Of a stretch of DNA of 64,000 nucleotides, positions 31,801 through 41,355 are shown one piece after another (position 1 is the stretch's first letter; every line of letters starts with the position of its first letter). Source of the DNA: Alteromonas sp. KC3 (GTDB taxonomy: Bacteria > Pseudomonadota > Gammaproteobacteria > Enterobacterales > Alteromonadaceae). Below the pieces are notes generated by a model. The model was not told the origin of the DNA. It did no database searches and saw only the letters and a list, made by a program, of their open reading frames with translations. The translations under genes and the position numbers were made by a program. Location: the NCBI RefSeq assembly GCF_016756315.1, contig NZ_AP024235.1, forward strand, positions 992,001 to 1,056,000, read 5' to 3'.

Positions 31801-32429
31801 TGAAAAAGACATCGTTAGTGGCCATTCCTTTGGTGCTTTTCATATTGCTGGTAGTTTTCTTGTTTAAAGGGCTCTTTTCGGACCCGCGTGAGTTGGACTC
31901 GCAAGTGCAAGACAAAACGCTGCCAGCGTTTTCTCTACCTGATTTAATGAATCCAGAGAAAATGTACACGCCAAGCGATCTTAAAGGCAAGGTGACCATT
32001 CTGAACGTGTGGGGTGTATGGTGCGTAACATGCGCTGTGGAAATGCCCTACTTAACACAGCTTAAAAACGAGCAAGGTGTTCATATTGTGGGTTTGTACT
32101 TTGACCAAGACTTAGACCCCGATTTTGGTACTAAGACCCTAAGTCGTGTTCAGCAAGAAGTGACAGAGATGCTCAGTCGTTATGGCAACCCTTATGCGTT
32201 CAACATTTTTGATGTCTACCGTGATACGTCACTCGATTTAGGGGTTACTGGCGCACCAGAGCACTTTGTTATAGATGTCGAAGGAATTATCCGTATGCAT
32301 CATATTGGCGATATCAACGAAAGGGTATGGAACAATAAAATAGGTCCTCTATATAACAAGTTGGTGACTCAAGCTGAAATGACTTCAAGCAATACTTACG
32401 AGGTAGACACGCAGGGAGAGAGTGAATGA
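31800..32429 (+). CDS. ccmG: Thiol:disulfide reductase CcmG/DsbE
   Basis: Periplasmic membrane-tethered thioredoxin-like protein that reduces the apocytochrome CXXCH cysteines. 209 residues; N-terminal anchor helix (about 6-24), active site WGVWCVTCAVEMPYL with Cys75/Cys78, and cis-Pro region GAPEHFVID. Overlaps ccmF by one base and ccmH by four. The C-terminus is slightly longer than E. coli DsbE. Confidence 0.96.
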   Translation: MKKTSLVAIPLVLFILLVVFLFKGLFSDPRELDSQVQDKTLPAFSLPDLMNPEKMYTPSDLKGKVTILNVWGVWCVTCAVEMPYLTQLKNEQGVHIVGLYFDQDLDPDFGTKTLSRVQQEVTEMLSRYGNPYAFNIFDVYRDTSLDLGVTGAPEHFVIDVEGIIRMHHIGDINERVWNNKIGPLYNKLVTQAEMTSSNTYEVDTQGESE

Positions 32430-32884
32430 TTCGATCCTTTAAGTTTATGCTGCTCATCCTGCTGAGTGTATTAAGCCTGTCATCTGCACAGGCGGTTGAA
32501 GAGAGCTTTAGTTTTGACTCAGCCGAACAGCGCGCCAGTTTCTTGCGATTAACCGCCGAGTTGCGCTGCCCTATGTGTCAAAACCAGAACATTGCTGATA
32601 GCGATGCAATGATTGCGCATGACATGCGACGTAAGGTTTATAGCCTGCTCAAACAAGGTAAAACTGAGCAGGAGGTTATCGACTTCATGAAAGCGCGCTA
32701 TGGTGATTTTGTTCATTATCAGCCACCAGTAACTGCAGCAACACTCTGGCTTTGGGCGGGGCCAGTATTGTTTATATTTATTGCACTTGTTGTGATTGTA
32801 AGGCGTAAATCTGTAACGCCGCCAGAAGATATGGCGGCTAAGCTCGCGAAAGCCGACGCTATGCTGGAGCAAGAAAAAGAATGA
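32426..32884 (+). CDS. ccmH: Cytochrome c biogenesis protein CcmH (CcmL-type)
   Basis: 152-residue redox subunit with signal peptide (cleavage near SSAQA), the family motif LRCPMCQNQNIADSDA (Cys48/Cys51) and one C-terminal membrane helix. It represents only the N-terminal half of E. coli CcmH; the TPR half is the next gene (ccmI), the split form common outside enterics. Confidence 0.96.
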   Translation: MIRSFKFMLLILLSVLSLSSAQAVEESFSFDSAEQRASFLRLTAELRCPMCQNQNIADSDAMIAHDMRRKVYSLLKQGKTEQEVIDFMKARYGDFVHYQPPVTAATLWLWAGPVLFIFIALVVIVRRKSVTPPEDMAAKLAKADAMLEQEKE

Positions 32885-34149
32885 GTTGGTCTGAATTTTA
32901 TCTCGTAGTTTCCGGACTTATCACGTTAGTGTTGCTGATTATTGCCTTTCCGTGGCTAAAGAGAAAGAACCACGCGAAGCAAGACAGCTTAAGTAACACA
33001 CAAATCGTCAAACAGCGTTTGGCTGAGTTAGAACGCGAAGTGGATGAAGGACTCATCAGTGAGCACGACAAACGTCAAGCGGTTGATGAGTTAAAACTCG
33101 CCCTTGTTGATGAAAGCGCGTTTCAAGCACACAGGAAAGGCAACGCAAAGCTGCCTTTGGTCATAGGCGGTGCGTTGGCATTAGGTGCTGGTATTGTGGT
33201 TTATTCACAAGTAAACCAAATGTCTCGTGTAGTACAAGCAAGCGAAGCGATAGCCGCATTGCCAGAGCTCAGTCAGCAATTAACCAGTGGTAATGCGAAT
33301 GAGCTTACTCAGCAAGATATCGCAAACCTTGCATTAGCAATTAGACAGCGATTGCGTAATGAGCCTGAAGACGATACGGGTTGGATGTATTTTGGCAGGC
33401 TTATGCTCAGCATTGGGCAAGAGGTGCAGGCAATTGAGGCAATTGATAAGGCTGTGAGTCTCGACCCGACTAATTCAAGCAGTCGAATTACCCTAGCCCA
33501 AGCGTTAATGACAACAGGTGACGTAAACAACCTAGAACGTGCACAACAATTGCTTTTAGGATTGCTCGATGAGAATCCACAAAACGACAATTTAGCATTA
33601 ATGATGGCTGTGGTATCGGCGCAACTCGGTGATTTGGATAATACGAAGCGTTTCTTCAACCAAGTAAAAGATAAACTACCAAAAGACAGTGACATGTCTA
33701 AGCGTTTAACTGCACGCTTGAATGAACTTGAGGGACAGTCTATCGCATTAGGCGCGTTACCTTCTCAAGGCGAGATAGAGCGAGATGCGCAAGACAGCCA
33801 GACAGGTTTTACTGTTTCAATAGAATTATCGCAAAGCGCGAAAGAAAAAGCGCCTACATCGGGTCATCTCATTGTATTTGCACAGGACCTTAATTCGGGC
33901 AATAGAATGCCCGCTGCGGTAGTTAAGTTACCTATCGGTGAATTCCCTTTGTCTGTTAGGTTAACCGCTGACAATGCTATGATGCCCCAGTATACGCTTT
34001 TATCATTATCAGACGTGCGTATAACTGCTAGGCTTTCACTCGATGAAAATGTGGCTGTGGCACAAGGAGAGTGGCAAGGTAGTATAGAGAGCCCTGTCAA
34101 GCAAGGCCAGATTACACCAATCAATATCACGATTAATAAGGAATTGTAG
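32881..34149 (+). CDS. ccmI: Cytochrome c biogenesis protein CcmI (TPR)
   Basis: Apocytochrome chaperone of the haem ligase complex, 422 residues. Two N-terminal helices (about 6-24 and 95-113) flank a cytoplasmic loop with IVKQRLAELEREVDEGLIS, then periplasmic TPR units (GWMYFGRLMLSIGQEVQAIEAIDKAV, NSSSRITLAQALMTTGD). A C-terminal beta-rich segment (GFTVSIELSQSAK, HLIVFAQDL) follows. ATGA overlap with ccmH. Confidence 0.93.
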   Translation: MSWSEFYLVVSGLITLVLLIIAFPWLKRKNHAKQDSLSNTQIVKQRLAELEREVDEGLISEHDKRQAVDELKLALVDESAFQAHRKGNAKLPLVIGGALALGAGIVVYSQVNQMSRVVQASEAIAALPELSQQLTSGNANELTQQDIANLALAIRQRLRNEPEDDTGWMYFGRLMLSIGQEVQAIEAIDKAVSLDPTNSSSRITLAQALMTTGDVNNLERAQQLLLGLLDENPQNDNLALMMAVVSAQLGDLDNTKRFFNQVKDKLPKDSDMSKRLTARLNELEGQSIALGALPSQGEIERDAQDSQTGFTVSIELSQSAKEKAPTSGHLIVFAQDLNSGNRMPAAVVKLPIGEFPLSVRLTADNAMMPQYTLLSLSDVRITARLSLDENVAVAQGEWQGSIESPVKQGQITPINITINKEL

Positions 34150-34151
34150 TT

Positions 34152-35024
34152 ATGAATTTTTCAAAGTCGCTCGTTGCAGGACTGCTAATTGCCAGCAGTT
34201 TTTTGGGTGGGTGTGCGAGTAATAACGCACAAGAGCAGGCTGCAACTAACAATTCTATTACGACCGCGGATACTTCTGATCCTCGCGACCCCTTTGAGTC
34301 GGTAAACCGTGAAGTATGGGATTTTAACTGGGAAGTATTAGACGCCTATATCCTTCGACCTGTAACCATCACCTACGTGACTGTTATGCCTCAGTTTGCT
34401 CGCACTGGTTTGGTTAACGCTGCCGAAAACTTAAGAGAACCTGCAAACTTCACCAACAATCTATTACAAGGAAAGATTGATGATAGCTTAGATAGCTTGG
34501 CACGTTTTCTAATAAATACGACAGTTGGTTTGGTAGGAACAATTGATGTTGCGTCTAAAATTGGACTGGAACGCAAAGAAGAGCAATTCGGTGAAACGCT
34601 GGCCGTGTGGGGTGTTGAAACAGGCCCTTATCTTATGTTGCCATTTTTAGGCCCAAGTGACCCAAGAAGTTTCACCGGCGACTATGTAGATGGTTTTGCA
34701 TTTCCGATGACGCTTATTGACGGCACACTCAATCTTGCGCGTATTGGTATATCGTTATTAGAAACACGCGCGCAGCTAATTGATCAAGAAGCTCAACTAG
34801 AGCAAGCTGTAGATGATTATGCCTTTATCAAAAACGCTTATTTTGAGCGTTTAGAATTTAGAGTTACCGACGGAAAAAGTGCTGATAAAGCGTTAGGTGA
34901 AGAGCAGCTTGATGACTTTGCCGATTTCGAAGCCATGCTTGAAGGCAATGATTTTGATTCTTACGATCTTCCCGAAGAAGACAAGAAAGAAGATAAAGAA
35001 AAAGACGATATAGACAATAAGTAG
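34152..35024 (+). CDS. mlaA: Phospholipid-asymmetry lipoprotein MlaA (VacJ)
   Basis: Outer-membrane lipoprotein that removes phospholipids from the outer leaflet. 290 residues; lipobox FLGGCAS, core motifs DPFESVNREVWDFNW, ENLREPANFTNNLLQG, EEQFGETLAVWGVETGPYLMLPFLGPSDPR, and an acidic Asp/Lys-rich tail (EEDKKEDKEKDDIDNK). Two bases after ccmI, so probably transcribed with the ccm operon although functionally separate. Confidence 0.96.
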   Translation: MNFSKSLVAGLLIASSFLGGCASNNAQEQAATNNSITTADTSDPRDPFESVNREVWDFNWEVLDAYILRPVTITYVTVMPQFARTGLVNAAENLREPANFTNNLLQGKIDDSLDSLARFLINTTVGLVGTIDVASKIGLERKEEQFGETLAVWGVETGPYLMLPFLGPSDPRSFTGDYVDGFAFPMTLIDGTLNLARIGISLLETRAQLIDQEAQLEQAVDDYAFIKNAYFERLEFRVTDGKSADKALGEEQLDDFADFEAMLEGNDFDSYDLPEEDKKEDKEKDDIDNK

Positions 35025-35042
35025 ATGCGCTCTACTTGTTTT

Positions 35043-35095
35043 CACCGCTGATACACGCTTAAAGTTGATTAACTTCCAGTGTGTAATCGGCGGTG
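35043..35095. repeat. Nested inverted repeats (cruciform-like) after mlaA
   Basis: Outer stem CACCGC (35043-35048) pairs with GCGGTG (35090-35095), continued by GAT/ATC and ACAC/GTGT. The loop contains a second hairpin, AAGTT-GATT-AACTT (35062-35075). It lacks a T tract, and it overlaps the 3' end of the disrupted DUF4402 frame. Confidence 0.5.
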
Positions 35096-35521
35096 TACGC
35101 CCCTGACAACGACAAATCATTTTGTAAGGTTAGAGTGCCAAAACGGTTATCGTGAAATCGGCACCATTTCCTTTACGGTCACGTTAACCGGCTGGTTATC
35201 ATATAACAAAACGGTTCCGCCCTTTGCTCCTGTAAGTTCTGCGATGGGCGCGTATTGTAGCGCTGTGTTCGTGCTTCCCGTAATCATTACTTCAACGTTG
35301 CCGTTTCTTGGCAAGTTAGTCACCAAGACCTCTCCAAGGGTAATATCAATATCCGTTGTGTCACACGCACCAGAAATAACACCAAACTGCGACATTGTGC
35401 ATGTTAACCCTGATTGAGCAGAGACCGAGCCAAAATGTACCGGTGCAATTTCACTTATGGTAATAGCGCCAAGGCTGGACGAAATTGAAAGCAAAAAGAG
35501 AGAGTAAACAAGGTGTTTCAC
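35059..35521 (-). pseudogene. Frame-disrupted DUF4402-like secreted protein
   Basis: The first frame (35521 down to 35147) gives 124 residues with a signal peptide (SSLGAITISEI), the DUF4402-type core ISEIAPVHFGSVSAQSG and GGTVLLYDNQPVNVTVK, and then stops early at VPISR. A second frame, shifted by one, continues to 35059. It encodes FGTLTLQNDLSLSGAYTADY and then TLEVNQL, exactly the kind of C-terminal strand pair expected for this family (G-T-L-x ... G-x-Y-x-A-x-Y-x-L-x-V). The break lies at about 35150-35185. It is either a real frameshift or a sequencing error. DUF4402 proteins are adhesin-like surface subunits of unknown role. Confidence 0.6.
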
Positions 35522-35580
35522 GGGGCAACCAAAATTTTTTTATTTATAGTAGCCAAGAAAAAAAATAGAAGGAATTAGTC

Positions 35581-35614
35581 AAAAGTCGAGCACTTAGGCA
35601 ACGAAGTGCTCGAC
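35581..35614 (-). terminator. Intrinsic terminator of galE
   Basis: 11-bp stem GTCGAGCACTT (35585-35595) / AAGTGCTCGAC (35604-35614), followed on the minus strand by TTTT, 12 bp after the galE stop. Confidence 0.8.
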
Positions 35615-35625
35615 AGGCGGATTGC

Positions 35626-36648
35626 TTAATCTTTAGGGTAACCCATGGGGTTTTGAGACTGCCAGTTCCATGTGTCGGCGCACATTTCGTCCAGTCCTTT
35701 TTGTGCATGCCAGTTAAGCTCTGTTGCGGCTTTTGTAGGGTCTGCATAACAGGCTGCGACATCGCCACTTCTGCGTGGTGCAATCTTGTAAGGCACCGCT
35801 TTACCCGAGCCTTTTTCAAAGGCCTTAACCATTTCTAGCACCGAATAGCCTTGACCAGTACCTAAGTTGTACTTGTCCAATCCCATATTGAGGGCTAAAC
35901 GGTCTAGCGCTTTCAAGTGGCCGTTTGCCAAGTCAACCACGTGAATATAATCACGCACGCCAGTGCCATCAACCGTGTCGTAGTCATCACCGAACACGCT
36001 TAACTGTTGGAGTTTTCCTGTAGCAACTTGGGAAATATAAGGCATGAGGTTATTCGGAATACCATTAGGATCTTCGCCAATTTGACCAGAGTGATGAGCG
36101 CCTACTGGGTTGAAATAGCGAAGTAGTACAATATTCCACTCGTTATCCGACATATAGAGATCGCTTAGCATATGTTCAACCATTAGCTTGGACATGCCGT
36201 AAGGGTTAGTAGGTTGACCAGTAGCCATATCTTCACGAAGTGGAAGTGAAGCAGGGTCGCCATACACAGTAGCTGACGAGCTAAATACAATATTCTTCAC
36301 ATTGTGTTTTTGCATTGCCTTACACAAAGTTAGCGTGCCGTACACATTGTTTTCGTAGTAGGAAAGTGGCTTTTCAACAGACTCTCCGACAGCTTTTAGG
36401 CCCGCGAAATGGATGACAGCAAAGATACTGTGCTCACTGAAAATATCGTCTAGTACGGCAGTGTCGCGAATATCACCTTGAACAAAGGTGACAGACTTTC
36501 CGGTAAGTGATTCTACGCGGCGCAAAGATTCTGCACTGGCATTTGATAAATTATCTAAAACCACAACGCCATAGTCTTGCTCAAGTAACTGTAATACCGT
36601 GTGGCTACCAATATAGCCAGCACCACCAGTAACTAAGATAGTTTTCAT
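35626..36648 (-). CDS. galE: UDP-glucose 4-epimerase
   Basis: Interconverts UDP-glucose and UDP-galactose for surface polysaccharide and Leloir metabolism. 340 residues, extended SDR fold: NAD-binding [19 protein letters not shown], catalytic Ser/Thr and YxxxK in [11 protein letters not shown] and [14 protein letters not shown], and substrate residues [17 protein letters not shown]. Overlaps the upstream small gene by ATGA. With galU about 10 kb away it supplies UDP-sugars for the capsule and lipopolysaccharide genes nearby. Confidence 0.97.
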   Translation of the reverse strand: MKTILVTGGAGYIGSHTVLQLLEQDYGVVVLDNLSNASAESLRRVESLTGKSVTFVQGDIRDTAVLDDIFSEHSIFAVIHFAGLKAVGESVEKPLSYYENNVYGTLTLCKAMQKHNVKNIVFSSSATVYGDPASLPLREDMATGQPTNPYGMSKLMVEHMLSDLYMSDNEWNIVLLRYFNPVGAHHSGQIGEDPNGIPNNLMPYISQVATGKLQQLSVFGDDYDTVDGTGVRDYIHVVDLANGHLKALDRLALNMGLDKYNLGTGQGYSVLEMVKAFEKGSGKAVPYKIAPRRSGDVAACYADPTKAATELNWHAQKGLDEMCADTWNWQSQNPMGYPKD

Positions 36649-36947
36649 GCATTCTCCTTGCTTGATGAAGACGCTATATATTTAGCGCACATTGAATATT
36701 GAATGGGTTTGATAAATAGCGGATAACATAAAAATACCACAAAAGCCCACAGTAACGAGGTCCAATTTGCTGCTGTCTGCAAAATAAGTGCAAACACTGG
36801 CACTATCACAAGTAACTTCAACACATTGAGCATGGTTTTCTCAGGAACAGATAGACGTTTTGATGCTTTATCTAACAGCTTCATTCGCTCTGTGAGAGGG
36901 AGCCCTTTTAGAGCGGGGATGTCACGAGTGGAAAAATAAAACTTCAT
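36645..36947 (-). CDS. Small two-helix membrane protein, unknown function
   Basis: 100 residues: a hydrophilic N-terminus ([20 protein letters not shown]), then two hydrophobic segments ([12 protein letters not shown] about 46-57, and [16 protein letters not shown] about 64-80) with a short cytoplasmic tail. It looks like a small family conserved in Alteromonadales (possibly DUF6170, from memory and uncertain). Its stop overlaps the galE start (ATGA), so the two are co-translated. No function can be assigned. Confidence 0.65.
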   Translation of the reverse strand: MKFYFSTRDIPALKGLPLTERMKLLDKASKRLSVPEKTMLNVLKLLVIVPVFALILQTAANWTSLLWAFVVFLCYPLFIKPIQYSMCAKYIASSSSKENA

Positions 36948-36964
36948 ACATTGCTCTTAAAATA

Positions 36965-36996
36965 GAAAAACCGCCGAAACTAGACGTTGCGGCGGT
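36965..36996 (-). terminator. Intrinsic terminator of the POT transporter gene
   Basis: Stem ACCGCCG (36970-36976) / CGGCGGT (36990-36996), then TTTTTC on the minus strand. Confidence 0.85.
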
Positions 36997-37035
36997 CATT
37001 GTATGGCAATCTACTTGTTATTTAAACAAGGTAAG

Positions 37036-38556
37036 TTATGCCTTCTGTTCCACACCTGCTTTTTCCCAGAATCGAGACTTTATGCTAAACAAGCCAATCA
37101 CGATTGCGATAGCAATGCTAAACAGGGCAATTTGTAAGTATAGGTTTGGCATCTCTTGTACGTTTTCAGGATCGAAGTTTCCTGAAAGTAAACCAGCGAT
37201 TATGTTACCGATAGAGTAGGTCAGTACGAACACACCCATCATTTGGCCGGCAAAGCGTTTTGGTGACAATTTACTTACTGCGCTTAATGCAACTGGACTT
37301 AAGCAAAGTTCACCAACTGTGTGAAGGAAGTATGTAGTAACCAACCACATAGGTGCTACCTTTAATCCTTGTGCCGCATACTGAGATGCCATAAACATTA
37401 CAAGGAAACCCGACGCCATAATGATGATACCGACTGCACATTTAATCGTATACGACGGATCAATCATGCGCTTGGCTAAATTAATCCAAAGTGCAGCAAA
37501 GAAAGGCGAAAGAATAATGATAAATAGTGAATTAGAAAGCTGGAACCACACGGTAGGAATTGCGTCCATTCCGAACCATGAAGTAAGCAAAGAGCCACTT
37601 TCTAATACTCGGTCAGTATAATTTTGTGCAAAAAGGTTAAGTGATGAGCCCGCTTGCTCAAAGCCAGACCAGAAGCACGCCGAGGCAACACACACCAAAA
37701 ATAGCGCCCACATGCGCTTTTTCTCGTTGTCGCTTAGCTCACCTTTGAAATAAATGAATCCAAAGTATAAAAAGAAGATTACCGTAAACGCGATAGCGAC
37801 TTGCTGAGCAAGTACAACAGGCTCGATAACAATGGTGCCCATATGAGCTAAAATAATAACCACAACAGCGGCTGCTATAACACCAAACACACCCATCCAT
37901 GCGCGCTGCTTTGCAGCACCTTCATAAGGGTTTGCTGGCGCAACAGACTCAGCTGATAACGAACGATTGCTAAAGTAGTATTGAACTAGACCGATAGCCA
38001 TGCCCACGGCTGCTGCACCAAAGGCATAGTGCCAGCCCCAGTTTTCCTGAAGGTAGCCAGTTACTAGGTAAGCAATAAGAGAACCAATGTTAATACCCAT
38101 GTAGTAAAGCGCATAGCCACTGTCACGGCGTCCATCGTCGTCGCCATATTGCTGTCCCACCATTGCTGAGATATTTGGTTTAAGTAAACCAGTACCTGTA
38201 GCAACAAGGATAAGGCCAACAAAGAATAAGTTCTGTAAGTCTATCGCCAGCACAACGTGACCAGCAAAAATTATAAGACCACCGTACCAAACGGCTTTTT
38301 TACCACCAATTAAGCGGTCTGCCAGCCAACCGCCGGGCAAACCTAGAAAATATACCGCACCGGTATATAGGCCATAGATAGCGCCAGCTGTTGCCACAGT
38401 GAAGCCCAACCCTTGGGTTTGTAGGCTTGCTGTCATGAAAAGTACAAGAAGCGCGCGCATGCCGTAATAACTCATGCGTTCCCACATCTCTGTAAAAAAT
38501 AGCGTTCTAAGGCCCCCTGGATGGCCGAAAAAGCTAGTATCGTTAGATGATTTCAT
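37036..38556 (-). CDS. POT-family proton-dependent oligopeptide transporter
   Basis: Inner-membrane di-/tripeptide:H+ symporter of the PTR2/POT branch of the MFS, 506 residues, 12-14 helices. Signatures: FFTEMWERMSYYGMRALLVLF (ExxERFxYY motif with Met for Phe), GGWLADRLIGGKK and a FYLGINIGSL-type motif (YYMGINIGSLIAYLVTGYL). DtpA/B-like. It has its own terminator and promoter region (212 bp upstream) and is unlinked in function to the sugar genes around it. Confidence 0.93.
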   Translation of the reverse strand: MKSSNDTSFFGHPGGLRTLFFTEMWERMSYYGMRALLVLFMTASLQTQGLGFTVATAGAIYGLYTGAVYFLGLPGGWLADRLIGGKKAVWYGGLIIFAGHVVLAIDLQNLFFVGLILVATGTGLLKPNISAMVGQQYGDDDGRRDSGYALYYMGINIGSLIAYLVTGYLQENWGWHYAFGAAAVGMAIGLVQYYFSNRSLSAESVAPANPYEGAAKQRAWMGVFGVIAAAVVVIILAHMGTIVIEPVVLAQQVAIAFTVIFFLYFGFIYFKGELSDNEKKRMWALFLVCVASACFWSGFEQAGSSLNLFAQNYTDRVLESGSLLTSWFGMDAIPTVWFQLSNSLFIIILSPFFAALWINLAKRMIDPSYTIKCAVGIIIMASGFLVMFMASQYAAQGLKVAPMWLVTTYFLHTVGELCLSPVALSAVSKLSPKRFAGQMMGVFVLTYSIGNIIAGLLSGNFDPENVQEMPNLYLQIALFSIAIAIVIGLFSIKSRFWEKAGVEQKA

Positions 38557-38710
38557 AATTATATTTCTATTCCATATTGCTTATGGTTGTTATTGTAGAG
38601 CACTTATTTGCACAGGCTCTTTGATATAGGTCCTTAGGCGGATAGCTTCTTATACTAGAGCTTGCATAAAGACACAAGATTTCGACGATAAACTTCATCA
38701 AAGGTTTGTC

Positions 38711-38741
38711 AACCGACTAAGGATTAATCACTTAGTCGGTT
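38711..38741 (-). terminator. Strong hairpin downstream of the capsule export operon
   Basis: 11-bp perfect stem AACCGACTAAG (38711-38721) / CTTAGTCGGTT (38731-38741), whose loop contains the palindrome GATTAATC. There is no long T tract on the minus strand, so termination is likely but not certain. Confidence 0.55.
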
Positions 38742-38768
38742 GTTGTTCTTACTAGAAAGATAAAAAAA

Positions 38769-39887
38769 TTACAGTTCGCGGATAGTGGCAACAACAATGC
38801 GAACAATGCCATAGATAAGTAGCAGTGCTACGCCAAACAGTACCAAGTTGTAAATAACGGTGGGGTAGGCGTTATCATCGGGTAAGGTGGGTGACTCAAC
38901 CGTGACAAGGTGCTGAAGTTTTTGGTAGGTTTCTACCCGGGCATTTTCAAGTGTGATTAGCGATGAGGAGTATGCCTGAATAGCCAACTGAAGTTGCACT
39001 TGCAGGTTGCTGTACTGTGCCATAAGTTCGGTGACAGAAAGTGCCTCACTTTCATCTTCGGCAGTGCTCAAGCGCTCTTTTTGTTTTTCTACTTCTTTTT
39101 GTAGGGCGGCTATTTCGCGTTTAACGTTAATTATCTCAGGCGCAGCGTCAGACATCATAGTAGACATGGTGCTCAATTGCGCTTTTTTCTGTGCCAGTGT
39201 GGCTTCTAGTGAAAATGCTATTTGCTGAAATGCAGCGCCTTCGGCTGTCGGGTCTAATACGTTGTATTTTGACTGGAAGGCCAAGATATCAGTTTTAGCC
39301 TGCTGAAGTTTCTGTTCAACAATTTCATGTTCACCTTTCGCAAATGCCAACTTCGATTTGGCTAGGTTGTTATTGATGTTGTTGATGAATTGTTCAGCTT
39401 TATCTACGATAGCCTGGTTGATTACTTGTGCAAACTCAGCGTTAAATGCTCGGGTTTTTAAGGTGATTACGGAAGATGCAGAGTCAACACTGACGTCGAT
39501 GTGTGATAAGTAGAATTCATAAAAGCTCTCTCGAGTGTGAGAGGTTGCCAGGCCACTAAAAAAATCAGCTTCATCAGAGATATAGTGCTCTCGAAGACCT
39601 ACAGTTTCGTCTAAATAGTTAATCATATCTGCAGATTGTATATAAGCCTCAATTAACTGGCTTTCGCTTGCTGAAGCGGCGCCGGGGACACCAGCAGCCA
39701 TTAATAGCGATGAGGGATCAAAGCTACTGCCACCATCAGTTGATTTTACAATAAGTTGGCTTTGACTTTCATATTGGGGCGCAGCCCAAAGAACTAGATA
39801 AAATGCGTATAATGCCCAAGGCAAAACAAGAATAAGCGTTTTGTTTTTCTTGAGAAGAGCATTGAGCTGAGTAAGAGATTTTTCCAC
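38769..39887 (-). CDS. Capsule export inner-membrane protein, KpsE/CtrB-like (PCP-3)
   Basis: Polysaccharide co-polymerase-like subunit of an ABC-dependent capsule export complex. 372 residues: N-terminal helix (about 17-36), a long periplasmic coiled-coil region (about 165-330, with QKKAQLSTM, REIAALQKEVEKQKERL), and a C-terminal helix (about 343-365). PQYESQSQLIVKS after the first helix is typical for this family. Last gene of the kpsD-M-T-E order, 12 bp after the ATPase gene. Confidence 0.88.
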   Translation of the reverse strand: MEKSLTQLNALLKKNKTLILVLPWALYAFYLVLWAAPQYESQSQLIVKSTDGGSSFDPSSLLMAAGVPGAASASESQLIEAYIQSADMINYLDETVGLREHYISDEADFFSGLATSHTRESFYEFYLSHIDVSVDSASSVITLKTRAFNAEFAQVINQAIVDKAEQFINNINNNLAKSKLAFAKGEHEIVEQKLQQAKTDILAFQSKYNVLDPTAEGAAFQQIAFSLEATLAQKKAQLSTMSTMMSDAAPEIINVKREIAALQKEVEKQKERLSTAEDESEALSVTELMAQYSNLQVQLQLAIQAYSSSLITLENARVETYQKLQHLVTVESPTLPDDNAYPTVIYNLVLFGVALLLIYGIVRIVVATIREL

Positions 39888-39899
39888 TGTTATTTAAAC

Positions 39900-40574
39900 C
39901 TATTTTAGTGTTTTCTTATTGTCTGCATCCTGCGTATAAACGTCGATGCCTTCTTCGAGATTGTTATAATATGTAAGCTTTCCATCATCGATAATGACAG
40001 CTGAAGTGCAAAACTCGCGAATTTGGTCTAGCTCGTGGCTTACCATGATAACGCCCGCTGTTTCACTTTTTTCCTTAAGTGACAAGCGCGCTTTTTTTCT
40101 AAAAAGCGGATCGCCAACAGATGTTGCTTCATCAATAAGATAAATGTCGAAATCAATATTCATACAGCACGCAAAAACAAGTTTCGCACGCATCCCTGAA
40201 GAATAATTTTTGACCGGCAAATCGAAGCGTTTATCTAATTCGGCAAAAGCTTGAACTCTTGCTTCATAGTCTGGGAGTGAGGTTACATTATTGATTCGCC
40301 CAATAAAGCGAGTGTTCTCTCGCCCCGTCATTTGAGGGTGAATCCCGGTCTGTAAGGCGACTGGCCACGACATGGATTTATTGGTTAACACGCGCCCTCT
40401 GTCAGGGTATTCGCTTTTAGCGAGCATCCTAAACAAGGTAGATTTACCTGCACCATTTTTACCTAAAATGGCCACGTTATTCTCAGTTGGAAAATCAAAA
40501 TTTAGATTTCTGAAAATATACTGTGGCCCCAATTTACTTGGATAACTCTTTGTAAGATTCTCTATTCTAATCAT
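39900..40574 (-). CDS. Capsule export ABC ATPase, KpsT/CtrD-like
   Basis: Cytoplasmic ATPase of the capsule exporter, 224 residues. Walker A ILGKNGAGKSTLFRML, signature YSSGMRAKLVFACCMN, Walker B IYLIDEATSVGD, H-loop MVSHELDQI. It starts at ATG 40574, overlapping the permease stop by ATGA; the frame extends slightly upstream. The GKNGAGKS and DEATSVGD variants are characteristic of KpsT/CtrD/BexA. Confidence 0.93.
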   Translation of the reverse strand: MIRIENLTKSYPSKLGPQYIFRNLNFDFPTENNVAILGKNGAGKSTLFRMLAKSEYPDRGRVLTNKSMSWPVALQTGIHPQMTGRENTRFIGRINNVTSLPDYEARVQAFAELDKRFDLPVKNYSSGMRAKLVFACCMNIDFDIYLIDEATSVGDPLFRKKARLSLKEKSETAGVIMVSHELDQIREFCTSAVIIDDGKLTYYNNLEEGIDVYTQDADNKKTLK

Positions 40575-41350
40575 CGAGATAGCACCCTTTTCCAAGTGAT
40601 GTGGTACATCGACAAGCTCAAGAAGAGTGATATGACAGTGACTTCAAAGAGAAAGCTTAGCGATACACCCTTTTGTCCATAGGATTCAAAACAGGCATAG
40701 CGTGCTATTTCAACAAAATGTACAAGAGGGTTCCAGGTTAAATAAGACCAAAATTCCTCTGGCAAGTCTTGAAGGCTAAAAAATATACAAGAAATGAATA
40801 TTAAAGGTCGACTCATTATCGCTTTTAATTTATCGACCTCTGGAACAAAAGCTGATGCTATGGCGAACATTAATCCTATAGCCATTCCAAATATCCAAAG
40901 GCAAAAAAACAAAAAAATAAGAAGCAATGGATTGCTTATATGGAATGAGTCATTGAGTAAATAAAGAGAAATAGCAATAAATAATGTAACTACAGTTTTG
41001 ATTGATAGCTCTAGAAATCCACTGGAAATTATTGAGCTAATTGGTTGTACCTGCCTGAAAGCATAGAGAGGTTTGTTTCGCCGAATAGCAGTTGACACTG
41101 AATTCATTGTTGCTGTAAATGTTTGAAGTCCTACCAAGCCGATCATCATAAAGACTAATAGAGGAACAGTATGTACATCCCCTTCTTTGAGCAAGCTTCT
41201 AAAAAAGGATAGTGCGAAAATAAAAACAAATGGTTCGAAAAAAGCCCAAGCTAGACCAAATTTATCATTAAATTTACTTTGTAACTCACGCAGAAAAAGC
41301 GCGAATATCACGCTTCTCCATGCGTAGAGTTGTTCTTTAAATGTAATCAT
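40571..41350 (-). CDS. Capsule export ABC permease, KpsM/CtrC-like
   Basis: 259-residue ABC-2 permease with six hydrophobic segments: LRELQSKFNDKFGLAWAFFEPFVFI at the N-terminus, MMIGLVGLQTFTATMN, and LTWNPLVHFVEIARYACFESY near the C-terminus, typical of KpsM/Wzm. This gene is visibly AT-richer than its neighbours. It overlaps kpsT and follows the export protein gene after 5 bp. Confidence 0.92.
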   Translation of the reverse strand: MITFKEQLYAWRSVIFALFLRELQSKFNDKFGLAWAFFEPFVFIFALSFFRSLLKEGDVHTVPLLVFMMIGLVGLQTFTATMNSVSTAIRRNKPLYAFRQVQPISSIISSGFLELSIKTVVTLFIAISLYLLNDSFHISNPLLLIFLFFCLWIFGMAIGLMFAIASAFVPEVDKLKAIMSRPLIFISCIFFSLQDLPEEFWSYLTWNPLVHFVEIARYACFESYGQKGVSLSFLFEVTVISLFLSLSMYHITWKRVLSR

Positions 41351-41355
41351 AATTT

